Shown: piece by piece, positions 1 to 9,509 of the stretch | Layout of the letters: each line of letters starts with the position of its first letter | Position numbering within the stretch: the first letter of the stretch is position 1 | Source: Fasciola hepatica | Taxonomy: Eukaryota; Platyhelminthes; Trematoda; Plagiorchiida; Fasciolidae | NCBI GenBank assembly: GCA_948099385.1 | Contig: CANUEZ040000140.1 | Location: 4,340,001 to 4,404,000, forward strand | Length of the DNA stretch: 64,000 nt | Reading direction: 5' to 3' | Notes under the pieces: model-generated | Seen by the model: only the letters and a program-made list of their open reading frames with translations | Database searches by the model: none | Told to the model about the DNA's origin: nothing | Program-made: the position numbers and the translations under genes

Positions 1-1688
1 AAACAGCAGATCACAATCATGAATCCCTAAATTAATTCTCGTTCTTGATGATGATCTAAATGGCTGCATGAAATCGCACGCTTCTGAGAAGCGACTTTTG
101 TGACTTCCAGTCCCCATCATTCTACGCCTTACATGACAACATTATTTCAGGAATATGACGTGAAAATCTGTCGTCTATTAGTAAACGCGTTATTTCTAGC
201 CATTAGAAAAAATACGCTGACGTTAATCAGTTTGCGCTGGCAGCGATGATTTACCTCGGTAGCAATAAGGGATGGCTATAAAACAAGTATTTACTGTCAG
301 AGGTTAGATCTCTGTAGAGTAGTTTCAGCTCATGAAAGCAAAGCAAAGTTACTGCACCTGAAATCGCACTAGTAAGCCCACCACTGGTGTAATGATATGG
401 AGTGTGAAGTCGCTGAATACACAATTTTTCTGCTGCCTAATAACAGAAAAGCCTCCCTACTACCGGAACATGATGAACTAGTTACACTCGCAATTCACAA
501 AAATAGCATGAAAGCAAAAGATATCACTGATATAAGTAGTATCTACAGATGATGGGACAATTTTTCTCGGAAGCACGTGACCGATATCATCGTTATTCCT
601 GCTCACCAAGTATGCATATCAGATGATCCTTGAAAATGCTCCGATGCTCCGATATCCACATAGAACCAACTGCGAGTCACGGCTGCAATTCCTTAGTGGA
701 CTCTTCTAACAGCATCATCCATTCACATTTCTGATGCACAGACCAGATTGTTGTGCACAGGCGGAGATGTTAGATGGAATGTGTGTTACGAATTCCAGTG
801 CGTTTGACCATCCGGTGCCTGTTTTTTGAGGTAGTGTGATTTATACGGACGACTGCAGCTGAATATCAAGTTTGCTCAGTTTTTCTAGCCTACACTTAGT
901 GTTCAGTATACGAAATATCGAACATGCTTTATTGTAGTCCTGACTATGACAGCGGAAAGTCCTCAAATCAGAATGGTAAATAAAATGGAACCGAATATCA
1001 CTAGAAAATGTGCTACCTCAAAAATCTTCCGACACGTCACATTATTCATTTTCCTTAAACCCTAGTGAAGGCACAACCTCTCAGTAATGAAATAGTTTCC
1101 TATGTTATCATCAATGTATTTAATTTGAAATTATATCGGCAAAGATGACAGTTTTGCAATTAAAAGTTTTCACCCGACTGCACCAGGGGAAGTTTCCCAA
1201 CAAAGTTCCGGACAGCAAACTGATAATTTTCCCAGGTTTTCTCTAAGGTCCGTAAACTATCTATTAAGTACGATCCGCTGTACCTTCTATCGATCTCATT
1301 TGCGATTCCATTAGAACTTGTCTACAGGAAATTTGTCTTCAAAAACTTGCGACGTCAGAACTTGGAATTATTCCATCATTCCCCCCCCCCCGCATAAGTT
1401 CATATTTTTGTTGTGTTCTGTGACTAGGATGAAAATAACTAATTCCGTGTACTTTCACGTCATTAGGGGTTCCAGTGGTGAAATTGTTTTATGGTCCGCA
1501 TCACGTCAATTTTTATATATATTATATGGGCAAAACTACAGGCTGTTTATTGGGTTATTTCACTGAATTTGGCACTATGTTTCCTACTTTCCTTTGAGGG
1601 ATCACTTTTATTATATTTATGAAAAGAAGTACAACACACAAAGAATTATTTTATTAGTCGCCCCAGGCATTTACATTTATATTACCAG
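1..1688. other. AT-rich DNA without recognisable gene
   Basis: No frame in this stretch reads like protein for more than a few codons and no repeat family is recognised. The one notable feature is the cytosine homopolymer at 1381-1391, listed separately. Confidence 0.5.
1381..1391. repeat. poly-C homopolymer (11 C)
   Basis: Eleven consecutive cytosines in otherwise AT-rich DNA. Runs of this kind are prone to length errors in sequencing and slippage in replication, so the exact length should not be trusted. Confidence 0.85.
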
Positions 1689-1775
1689 GTCACTGAACTT
1701 ATGTCAGTACATCCGGAAAGCTGTACTTGAGAAGGGATGCAAAATATGCGGCGTCCTGGCAACATGCAGAAATCT
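1689..1775 (+). CDS. candidate internal exon, unknown product
   Basis: An 87-nt segment bounded by a pyrimidine-rich acceptor ending TATTACCAG and a donor CT|GTGAGTGT. One frame is open throughout and has a protein-like mix of residues, starting SLNLCQYIRKAV and ending CGVLATCRNL, with four cysteines. The length is a multiple of three, so it could be skipped without shifting frame. The other two frames do not read like protein. I do not recognise the domain. Splice-like flanks arise often by chance in 64 kb, so this is a hypothesis based on the combination of both sites with an open frame. Confidence 0.25.
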
Positions 1776-2136
1776 GTGAGTGTTTTCGAAACAATATGCG
1801 TCCCTTTTTATTTACTGGAAATCTTTGCATTATTGCCGTGTTCTTTGGAACACCGTGAGTTCACTCATGGGACCGAGTGCATTTTGAAAAGATGAGATGT
1901 TTATCTAGCAGATACTAAGTAATCGTTTGGGAACTGCATACAGATGAAAGCAAACCGGTAGAGAATCAATCAGATTAAGTTTGCTTCAAAATTCAAAAAC
2001 AGGATGAAAAGATGCCACTCGTCAATCTACAGACTAAGGCTTATCCGTCCACTTAAATGGGGAATTCGGATAGGTACTTTCACAACCACGTCTTAGTAAT
2101 CCGTAGTAAATTCAAATCAGAAATGTTTTCACCCAG

Positions 2137-2284
2137 ATCTGCTTTCTATGCACCGCAATCTGTCGAACCTAGGGAAAAGATTAAAATTGGGCTAGACCGT
2201 TTAACTAGCCAAATACGTAGGCTAGTGGCTGCACGAGCTGACAGCTTCTACACTTTGCTAGCCCAACTGCCAAAATACCTGTGA
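2137..2284 (+). CDS. candidate terminal exon, unknown product
   Basis: A stop-free frame follows a possible acceptor (GTTTTCACCCAG) and ends at TGA at 2282-2284. It has a protein-like composition rich in charged residues, including LTSQIRRLVAARADSFY near the end, which would form an amphipathic helix. No family is recognised. No strong polyadenylation cluster follows directly. It could equally be a chance frame: runs of this length are expected in this base composition. Confidence 0.15.
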
Positions 2285-2439
2285 AGCTAGACAGTAGGAA
2301 TAATTTATCTGGTAACTCCAGAGTTATCACCAATTATTGCTGTTTAGATGAGTTGAAGTCACGAGATTAGTTCTACGAAACTGCGTCGAGTACGGCAAGC
2401 AAATAGTGATTATTCGAGGAGCACATAGTAATTCCAATA

Positions 2440-2790
2440 CACAGCTGGGCACGAAATACAAGACCCAAGAAGTGGATAAGTCACTCTGGAAATGCTGGCA
2501 GTGTATGAGTATGACGACCGTATTTAAAGGAAACGCTTCCGGAGGTCCATAAATTGAGGGGTTCAACCACTCCGAGACCCTGTGGGTCATCGTAAAGACT
2601 CTAACCAAATATGCCCAGAAGAACGATACTCGGCGTGAGAAGGTCACAGTACCGATCCACAGTTCAATTGATCTCCAGATTGACTTTGTCCAACCCAGTC
2701 TTACATAATCCCAGATGCAATATTTACTTCCTCCACAGTGGGACGTTCTGCAGTAGATTGAAGACTGGGTTTTGATGGGATCACTCAACT
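2440..2790 (-). mobile_element. decayed non-LTR (RTE-like) retrotransposon fragment
   Basis: Read on the minus strand, three frames together give scattered motifs in the order found in RTE-like reverse transcriptases. First comes a proline-rich segment with RPTVEEVNIA, compared with the usual PPTxEEIxxAI before the palm. Next come IWLE and DLRK, corresponding to the usual KIWEEExxPTDW and GDLSKCxNYRG. Several stops and frame changes interrupt it, so this is a relic of the N-terminal part of the reverse transcriptase. A 153-codon open frame on the same strand (2327-2788) overlaps it but does not follow the motifs and is probably chance. The match is by eye; a translated search would settle it. 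Confidence 0.35.
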
Positions 2791-3319
2791 GATCCCTTTT
2801 AGTGGTTTATCCTATACTGAATGTGCATACGGACTTCTATCCAAAGCCATCATAAGTATGGGTACGTACACAGTATGCAATGGCAACACTGAGGAACAGG
2901 TTTTATTGAGTTGATGCTGACATTTAATCATTCTCATTCAAAGGTGGAGTTCCCTGATGAGGTGTAAACTGATAATTTTCTTGCTTACTTGAATATGGGA
3001 CCAACAGGAGTGGCAACTATTCATTATGAGTGTATATAATAAAGATTTTCTTAAGTGCACTCATTTACGTACCTTAGTGAGTCAGTGTACTCATGATTTG
3101 ACTTCTGGCTGTTCGATATACAAGAAACCTGCAGGGCAGCAATCAATTGCAGTTAAAAAAAGCATATACGGAATGGGCTGCAAACAAACGGCAATCCAAA
3201 ACTTGTAATTAGAGAATATACGGGAGTAAATGGCGCGACCAGACAGCGCAAAGGCCAAAGAGCAGGGGACTTTCCCATTCTTCCAGAGTAATTCATATTA
3301 TTATTTTGTAATAATGCAG

Positions 3320-3383
3320 CAGGATGCATCAGAATTCCTTAGAAAATTCCTGCTGCACATTTCCGATACTTGTCAAACATCAG
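3320..3383 (+). CDS. candidate exon with USP-like QQDAxEFL motif
   Basis: A 64-nt segment lies between an acceptor ending ATAATGCAG and a donor CAG|GTCATT. The open frame begins QDASEFLRKFLLHISD. Ubiquitin-specific proteases carry a conserved QQDAxEFLxxLLxxL helix shortly after the catalytic cysteine box, and this segment fits that pattern well; the codon before the splice site also reads Q in the unspliced frame. No Cys box, zinc-binding CxxC pairs or His box was found nearby, so the identification rests on about 16 residues and may be coincidence. Confidence 0.18.
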
Positions 3384-3427
3384 GTCATTTTTCCCAACTA
3401 TCCAAGATTAACCTGCCTTGTTAGTTT

Positions 3428-3565
3428 GGCTGGAGGCGGTAAAACTGGCATCACGGTGGGCTTTGGACACTTCAATCCTGGGTTCAAATCTCCACGCCGC
3501 CGCCGGTCGTCCTAATTCGTACACAGTATCATGGGCTATAGTTTCCATGGTTGATGTTGTCAAAA
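3428..3565 (+). repeat. possible tRNA-derived repeat head
   Basis: TGGCTGGAGGCGG at about 3428 resembles a Pol III A box, and GGGTTCAAATCTCC at 3480-3493 is a good B box (consensus GGTTCNANTCC). The local composition is markedly GC- and CpG-rich (CCACGCCGCCGCCGG) against AT-rich flanks, typical of a recent insertion. Downstream, TTTCCATGGTTGATG resembles the tail of the hammerhead SINEs at 33.2 and 48.9 kb, but no ribozyme core is present. The minus strand has an overlapping open frame of about 60 codons (3408-3593), so a coding repeat is an alternative. Confidence 0.35.
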
Positions 3566-3569
3566 CACT

Positions 3570-5210
3570 GAACTTGGCACACACTTCTCCCACTTCGCTA
3601 TCCAGAACTGCATGCTTTTATTAACTCAGCGATATACACGTATGCCAGCTCACGGCCTTCGACATTTTGACGTGGAAAAAGCAGGTACGCTTTCCATCGT
3701 AAGGCTGCTGGTGCCAATAATGCATTCTATGAATATGCGTGAAAGCTTGAGGTGCTAAACAGGAGAGAAATGTATTCAAGTCAGTCTTTTTAAAATCTAT
3801 GGAGATGTATCGTACTACTTTATTTCGAGGCGTGAACTAAGTTGAATCTACTGAGAACTTGACTTATTTGACATCCGTACAATTGGCTTTTTTCGTTTTT
3901 TATAATCGAAAATTAAAAATGTAAACGGCGAAATCGTTCCTTGCCGATTTCGTCGTTAGTGGTTTTTTGGTGAAAATATTGTCCTGTCCTTGCGTTACAA
4001 ACTACTTCGTCGTCATTAGTGTTTGACTTTTCAATTCAAACCCTGCGATTACACCAGTTGAGTACCAAAAACCTCTTCAAGATTGTCCAGACCCAACTGG
4101 ACGGTGACTCATTTCCGCTGGAAACTGTAGCACAACAAAAACAGTTTGGTAAGACTGATGGAAGGAAAAACGTCGATGACTGCATACTGAAAGTAAAATG
4201 AATGGTTTTTAATACACTGGATTGAGTGTTCGCTGCGAAACGTTCAAGAGCGGAGACATGGTGAAGGAAGTTGGGCTTGATTTGTTCTGAGTGGACCAGG
4301 AAAGGTCCGAGATAATGAAACGAAGGACCTAAGTTTGACGTATTTGTTGCTTTTTGAACAAAATAGTAACTGTGTCAGATAATCCGTTTGTGTAGTTAGC
4401 ATCACGGTCACCGTGGGATGCTGACCTAACTAGCCAAATGTACTTTACAGACAAAGAGCGCTTAAGGTAAGAGAGAAGCACCCATTAAGCAAGTAGGTTT
4501 ACGGAATGCTGATAGCTTCGGATCAATGAGATTAGAAAGTCATTCAACCAAAAGACCTTCCTTTCAGGCATCTGTTAACACGACTCATTTTGCTAGTAAG
4601 TGCTATGAGCATCGTATGTGATGCACGGAACCTTCTAAGTCTACACATTTATCAGTTGTGGTCTGTCCAAGAGTAGCCAAGATCTTTTATATTCAGTAAA
4701 TGACTTTTTTCTTTCCTCCGAACACAAGTAAAACCTTGAAAAAAAACAACTAAGTGTTCTTCAAAATGATGAATCTGTTTTTAAACAATAGCCCAGCAAC
4801 AAAAGCCGGGAGCATCTGTGGACAGGGTGGTTTGAAGTCTCCCACTAGGATTTTTTATTGCTGGAGCATCGAAAGGCATCGAACAAGTGAAATAACATTT
4901 CGCTATTGAGTTGTGCCTGATACCATTAACTATTCACCAGAGTATCCTTCTGAGGAGCTTCAGCGCAATACCAATGTTTTTTCTCAGATATCAAGCGTGG
5001 TAGGTACACAATTGTGTAGAAATGTTCTCAGTGATCCTAATGGAATAGTTGCCTAAATATACGGTGTAACTTCTTCAACTTCAGTTTCATACAAGACATC
5101 TCTGATGATCCTCATAAAGTTCAAGAACCAGATTACATACATTTCCAACTGACACCTACGGGTATCTGAAAGTAAGATCAAGGTACTCAAAATGGAGTAG
5201 TGAGCAGAAT
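3570..5210. other. intergenic or intronic DNA, nothing recognised
   Basis: AT-rich sequence with frequent stops in all frames. The only suggestive item is a donor-like AAG|GTAAGAG at about 4467, preceded by an acceptor-like TGTACTTTACAG. It would leave only a 16-nt exon and is not supported further. Confidence 0.4.
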
Positions 5211-5343
5211 TATCGTGATTTTGGACTGGTAATGGAAAACCAAAAATGCCTAGTCAAGCCGTCAAAACTGTCGTGAGGAATTTTTCACTAAAAATGATCA
5301 CTATTCTGACGCACACTACAGTTATCTAATATATGTAAACGTC
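5211..5343 (+). repeat. left arm of 133-bp inverted repeat
   Basis: This segment reappears in reverse complement at 7351-7484 with about nine differences over 133 positions by eye. The outer 80 bases (from TATCGTGATTTTGG inward) have a single mismatch; divergence grows towards the inner end. The two arms enclose 2.0 kb. Such a high match contrasts with the heavily mutated retroelements elsewhere in the window, implying a recent origin. It may be two oppositely oriented copies of a dispersed repeat, or the terminal repeats of a non-autonomous DNA element. No transposase frame is visible between the arms. Confidence 0.85.
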
Positions 5344-5996
5344 AAAAGCAAGTGGCTCTATTCTGCTCCCAAACTGGAATCAGCCTGTTCGTTGCAGCTG
5401 TCATACTCGATTTGGTTTTATCACTATCTGACTATTCAGGCTTTGCTGTTGGGAATTTGATTCATACACCCAAGAAAACCTCAGCTGATTTTTGCTTGAG
5501 TAAACTATGTTTCATCTCAATCAAGAGAAATTCTGATTTAGACAGGACAAAGTCTTTCCATTATGAAATTTTTCAGTTATAGTTAAAACCTCTTGTTCTA
5601 CCGATTCAACACCCTCTTGTTAACTTTAGACTAAAGGTTTATTCACACGCAGCCTATTGGTCACTACCTAGGATGTTAGAACAAACGCCCCCGCTAGAAA
5701 TGTGTCATCCATTAACACTTCCATTATTAAAAAAATGTTTTTTACCCTGTCGAACTGATTTTCTTTGTAAAGCTTGCTCTGCTTAGAAGACACTCTTACC
5801 GAATGTGGTGCCTGTCTTGTGCTGTCTTATGATAACGATGTTCTCTATCTGTTGCAGTATAGATTATCCGTTGATAAAATCCCTTATAAAACAAAATTAG
5901 CTTTCCCGTGAGCTACGCGATCAGTGGTTTGTTTACTGCCACTCTATTATCATTAAATGGAAAATAAAACAGTTGAATATGTTATTTTCTTACCAG

Positions 5997-6078
5997 GTTT
6001 TTGGTACCTCAAATCATCAACTTATTGGATACGGAACCAGAAGTCTTTGTGGACGAAGTGTCCATCGAAGCAGTTGTA
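5997..6078 (+). CDS. candidate internal exon, helical-repeat-like
   Basis: An 82-nt segment follows an excellent acceptor (GTTATTTTCTTACCAG) and ends at a donor GTA|GTAAAA. The open frame reads FLVPQIINLLDTEPEV and then FVDEVSIEAVV. This alternation of hydrophobic and acidic residues is like one HEAT or armadillo repeat helix pair, but no specific protein is recognised. It lies inside the 2-kb interval bounded by the inverted repeat. If real it is an exon of a plus-strand gene; a second frame is also open here, which lowers confidence. Confidence 0.3.
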
Positions 6079-7223
6079 GTAAAAATGCCGACTGTCTGAG
6101 TACCATGTTCGGATATCCGTTCGCGGAAACCCCGTTGTTTTATATCCTACTTTCAACTCTGACGTAGAACCATTTTCTTCAGAGATTATATCTGGTTCAC
6201 ATCAAACATAAAATTCAGGTTTTACTGTGATTCAAGAAGGCCAACCTTCTCAAATTTGAAGCAGATCCACTAAGAGCAAAATTGATTGCCCCACCGATAA
6301 GTCAGTTGTAGTTTTTTACTTCTGTCTTCTGGAAACCCGTAACGGTTTTATATATTCACGGACGATTTCGTCCCATTGTCATCATCCCTTCTGTGTTCGA
6401 AATGACCAAGCGCGGTATCCTTAGCCAATTGCGTTTCTCCGTTGCTGCTGCCGAAAGAGCACACCAGCAAGTGTACAAGGCTTCCAGGTGTAGTCTGGAA
6501 CCAGTTGCTTCGGCTTTTTTGATTGCAAAAAGCTGATGCTTTCTGGCAAGCCATTTTTTTGCATTGGTAACTACATTTTACTAGTTTTACCGAGGTTTGC
6601 CATGCTCCTTCTGTTCACGTTTGACTGTCCTAGTTCTCGATCACCAAGGCTGAAAGACAACTTGTTCAACGAATCTAAAGGATGAAAAGAGTTTTTCAGG
6701 CCTCCTAGTTAAGGAATCAGATGTTCTCAAGGATTCTTTACTAACCCTTTTCTTGTGTGTAACCACGTTCAATAGTGACTACGGAACCCCAAGCACAACA
6801 ATTCAGGTTTACAAATATTGTAGTGTCCTGTAAATCTATCTCCATCCAACCCAACTTCATCTTTTTTTCTGAGAAAGTGACCAAAAATGGACTCTCCCGG
6901 TCTCACTCTGGCCTACATCTGAACGACTCAAAATGTGTAGAGTGATCTCTCATCCGTTCTTATTTTCTGTACCATAATGGCCAAATTCTTTTAACCAGTG
7001 TCACTGTTGCCAGAGTTTTCTTAGTTGACCACTCAGGCTTTACAATAAGCACAAGTTCACAATCGTCTTATTGCTGACACTGTGAGAAAAGCTACTTCGA
7101 CTGTGCTCTCAAGTGTGCAGAAAGGATTTTGGTGCCCTAAGAGCTGGTGCAATTCATTTGGTTCAGCAGTGTCTCTTCCGATCAAACTTTACCGCTCAAT
7201 CTCCCTTTCTCTCCTCCTATCTC

Positions 7224-7350
7224 CTTTTATCTATCCATCCATCTACCTATCTATCTATCTATCTATCTATCTATCTCTGTGTGTTTAGATGGATGGACAA
7301 ATAGGTAGATAGACAGATAGATCACGAATAGATAGATAGATAGGTAGATA
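7224..7350. repeat. (TATC)n / (GATA)n palindromic microsatellite
   Basis: A CTAT/TATC tract at 7224-7276 is followed, after a short CTCTGTGTGTTTAG spacer, by a GATA/TAGA tract at about 7287-7350. The second tract is an imperfect reverse complement of the first, including the flanking CCATCCATC and GATGGATGG units. The whole can fold into a hairpin with arms of about 55-60 nt. The right arm of the 133-bp inverted repeat begins immediately after it. Confidence 0.9.
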
Positions 7351-7484
7351 GACTTTTATGTATATTAGATAACTGCTGTGTGCGTCGGAATGGTGATCAT
7401 TTTTTAGTGAAAAATTCCTCACGACAGTTTTGACGGCTTGACTAGGCATTTTTGGTTTTCCATTACCAGGCCAAAATCACGATA
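7351..7484 (-). repeat. right arm of 133-bp inverted repeat
   Basis: Reverse-complement partner of 5211-5343. Differences are a few transitions, a one-base length change in an A run and several changes at the inner (low-coordinate) end. Both outer ends carry TA immediately outside a TCGTGATTTTGG start, which would fit a TA target duplication of Tc1/mariner-type elements, but two bases are weak evidence. The arm abuts the GATA tract on its inner side. Confidence 0.85.
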
Positions 7485-9370
7485 GCTCTGTGTAGATGAC
7501 GAAGCTAATAAAAGAACATCGTATGGACTTAGGCATCCGACCTTATTTGTTTCTAACATGTTTGTGAGGCAAAACCCGAGTGAAAGCTACTGGTCCTCGT
7601 TCTTTATGAGCTAAAACATGGACTAATTCCTTTACTGGACGATTCAAAACAAAACACTGCGATAACTTCCAAGGTTTCGTTTGAAGAAATTGTCGAATTC
7701 ATAAATGGACCAAGCATGTGAACGTGGTGTTAGAAATACTCCTTTCAATGATCGATAAATTGCAATCTCACTACTGCAATAAAAAATCGATGGGACCCAT
7801 AGTGGTTTTTTGACTGATCGCCGGAATTTGTTCTTTTTTCCAACTTTTCTATAAATCCCACAATCGATTTCAATATTTAGAGATACACGGAGAGTATGCT
7901 TCATTATCTTAGCTCTACCAAGAATTACAGGAAGGATTTGAATGGAAACCATTGACCACCTCGGTGAAGACCAAACCAACTCCTATGATTTACTTGCGTT
8001 TTGTACAGCGTGGTCGTTCACGTCACGGCAACAAGGGTAGTTTAGTATTTCCAATAACCAACACACTTTTTACTGATAAAATTCGAAAGAGAAAGAATAC
8101 GTAATACCTAGCTGCTCATATTTCGTGTGCATTCGTGTAAAACGTATGATGGCCTGGCGAGCAAAAGATGTATTACAAAACTGACTGGGATCGAAGTATT
8201 CTGCACCACACACTAATCTACAGTTCCCGATTACCATTTCAACAATATGACTTCACAAATTGAATTGTGCTCCTCATTTAGCACTGGATAAGCGGGGATT
8301 TTGAATTGATCACCATCACAAAAACTGGATTTTCAAGATTTCCTGGATTTAAAAGGCTCCGTCCATGTTGGCAACCAAATCTTGGATCTCTTGCCCAACT
8401 TCAGGTTTCTTGAGTCTATCCTACAAGTAAACCGCCAAGCCAAAGATAAAATCAAACTTTGAATCGATTGCTCAAGGAAAGCATGACTGCAACTTTGTAA
8501 ATTGCTTTGGTTTCACAGTAAAATAAGCCCGAGCACAATGCTATGCCTTTATCTTGCTGTCATTTCCCCCTTTCTCACGTTAGTTTGCAAGGGTGGAGGA
8601 TACGAAAAAGCTAGAAAGCTTCGATTACTGATGCTTCCATATATAGCCGAAATCAAATGACATGACGGAGTCCTAAAATCTGTTGTACGACAACGCTGTT
8701 CGAGAATAAAACTACCGTCTGCTTTCATTCATATCTGTACTGTACTTTATCGATTCGAGATGGAACTCATAAACGGAAGCGTTCTAACTGTACTATACCC
8801 AAGGAGGAAGTGTTGCCATGGTAGTCAGCTAAGAGCGTAAGTCAATATGGTGAAAGCATACATGGGACATTTGGGCCTTCAGTTAGTCTTTCGGACTTCG
8901 TGTATGGCTCAAGAATTGCATTTCATTCCGTACCGACCTTGCCGCTTGCCTCGACGAAGAGGAAGGTATCATCAGAGATATTCTTGAAGCCGACTTATCT
9001 TCCCGCAGAAGGGAATCCCAAGACAGTAACAAAGTATCTTTTAGCTACCGACTTCAGCAAAATTCCTAGGTGTTGCTGTATCTGGATTCTAGAACTTGCC
9101 AAGAGCGGGGAAGAGCCCTAAACGGGTCGACGAAGTGGGAGTGGTGTATGATTTTTCTACTGTTAAAGAGCATTGCTTCCTTCCCTGGATTTTACTAAAC
9201 ATATTCTGCTTTTCTTCTAGACAGTCACTCAGAACCTTGCTCTACATCGTAGATTTATAAAATTCAAGAAACAAGTAGCATTCCAAGCAATCATTCCCAA
9301 AAGCTTTCTTTTAGCTTTCATTTATAAATATCCGATGTATTTGCAATACTGGTTCTTTACACTCCTGTCC
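7485..9370. other. no recognisable gene or repeat
   Basis: AT-rich sequence. A short open frame at about 8764-8830 ends at a good donor (GAGC|GTAAGTCAAT) and starts at an ATG in reasonable context, but it has no other support. The 8900-9121 open frame has mixed composition without a motif. The minus-strand frame at 7644-7979 is open for 111 codons without recognisable features. Confidence 0.35.
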
Positions 9371-9375
9371 GAAAT

Positions 9376-9504
9376 TGCTGAATGAGATCATCGTGGTAAC
9401 CACGGCATTAGTTATAAGCAACTTCATAACATTTGCATCTATATGGAAACGAATTGTTGAAAGAGTTGAAAAAAATGTCACTAAGTTGGTATGTAAAAAT
9501 ACGG
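9376..9504 (+). CDS. candidate exon with hydrophobic segment
   Basis: An open frame reads a hydrophobic run (VVTTALVISNFITFASIW) followed by a basic and acidic helix (KRIVERVEKNVTKL), ending at a donor-like ACGG|GTGAGAG at 9505. A membrane segment followed by a charged juxtamembrane helix is plausible for an internal exon. The start is uncertain because the nearest acceptor-like site (GCTGAATGAG) lacks a clean pyrimidine tract. No family recognised. Confidence 0.2.
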
Positions 9505-9509
9505 GTGAG

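Noticed and set aside
2327..2788. 153-codon open frame on the minus strand, the longest in the window
   Set aside because: At this base composition a run of this length is expected roughly once in several windows. Its translation is not protein-like throughout, and it overlaps an RTE-like relic whose motifs lie in other frames.
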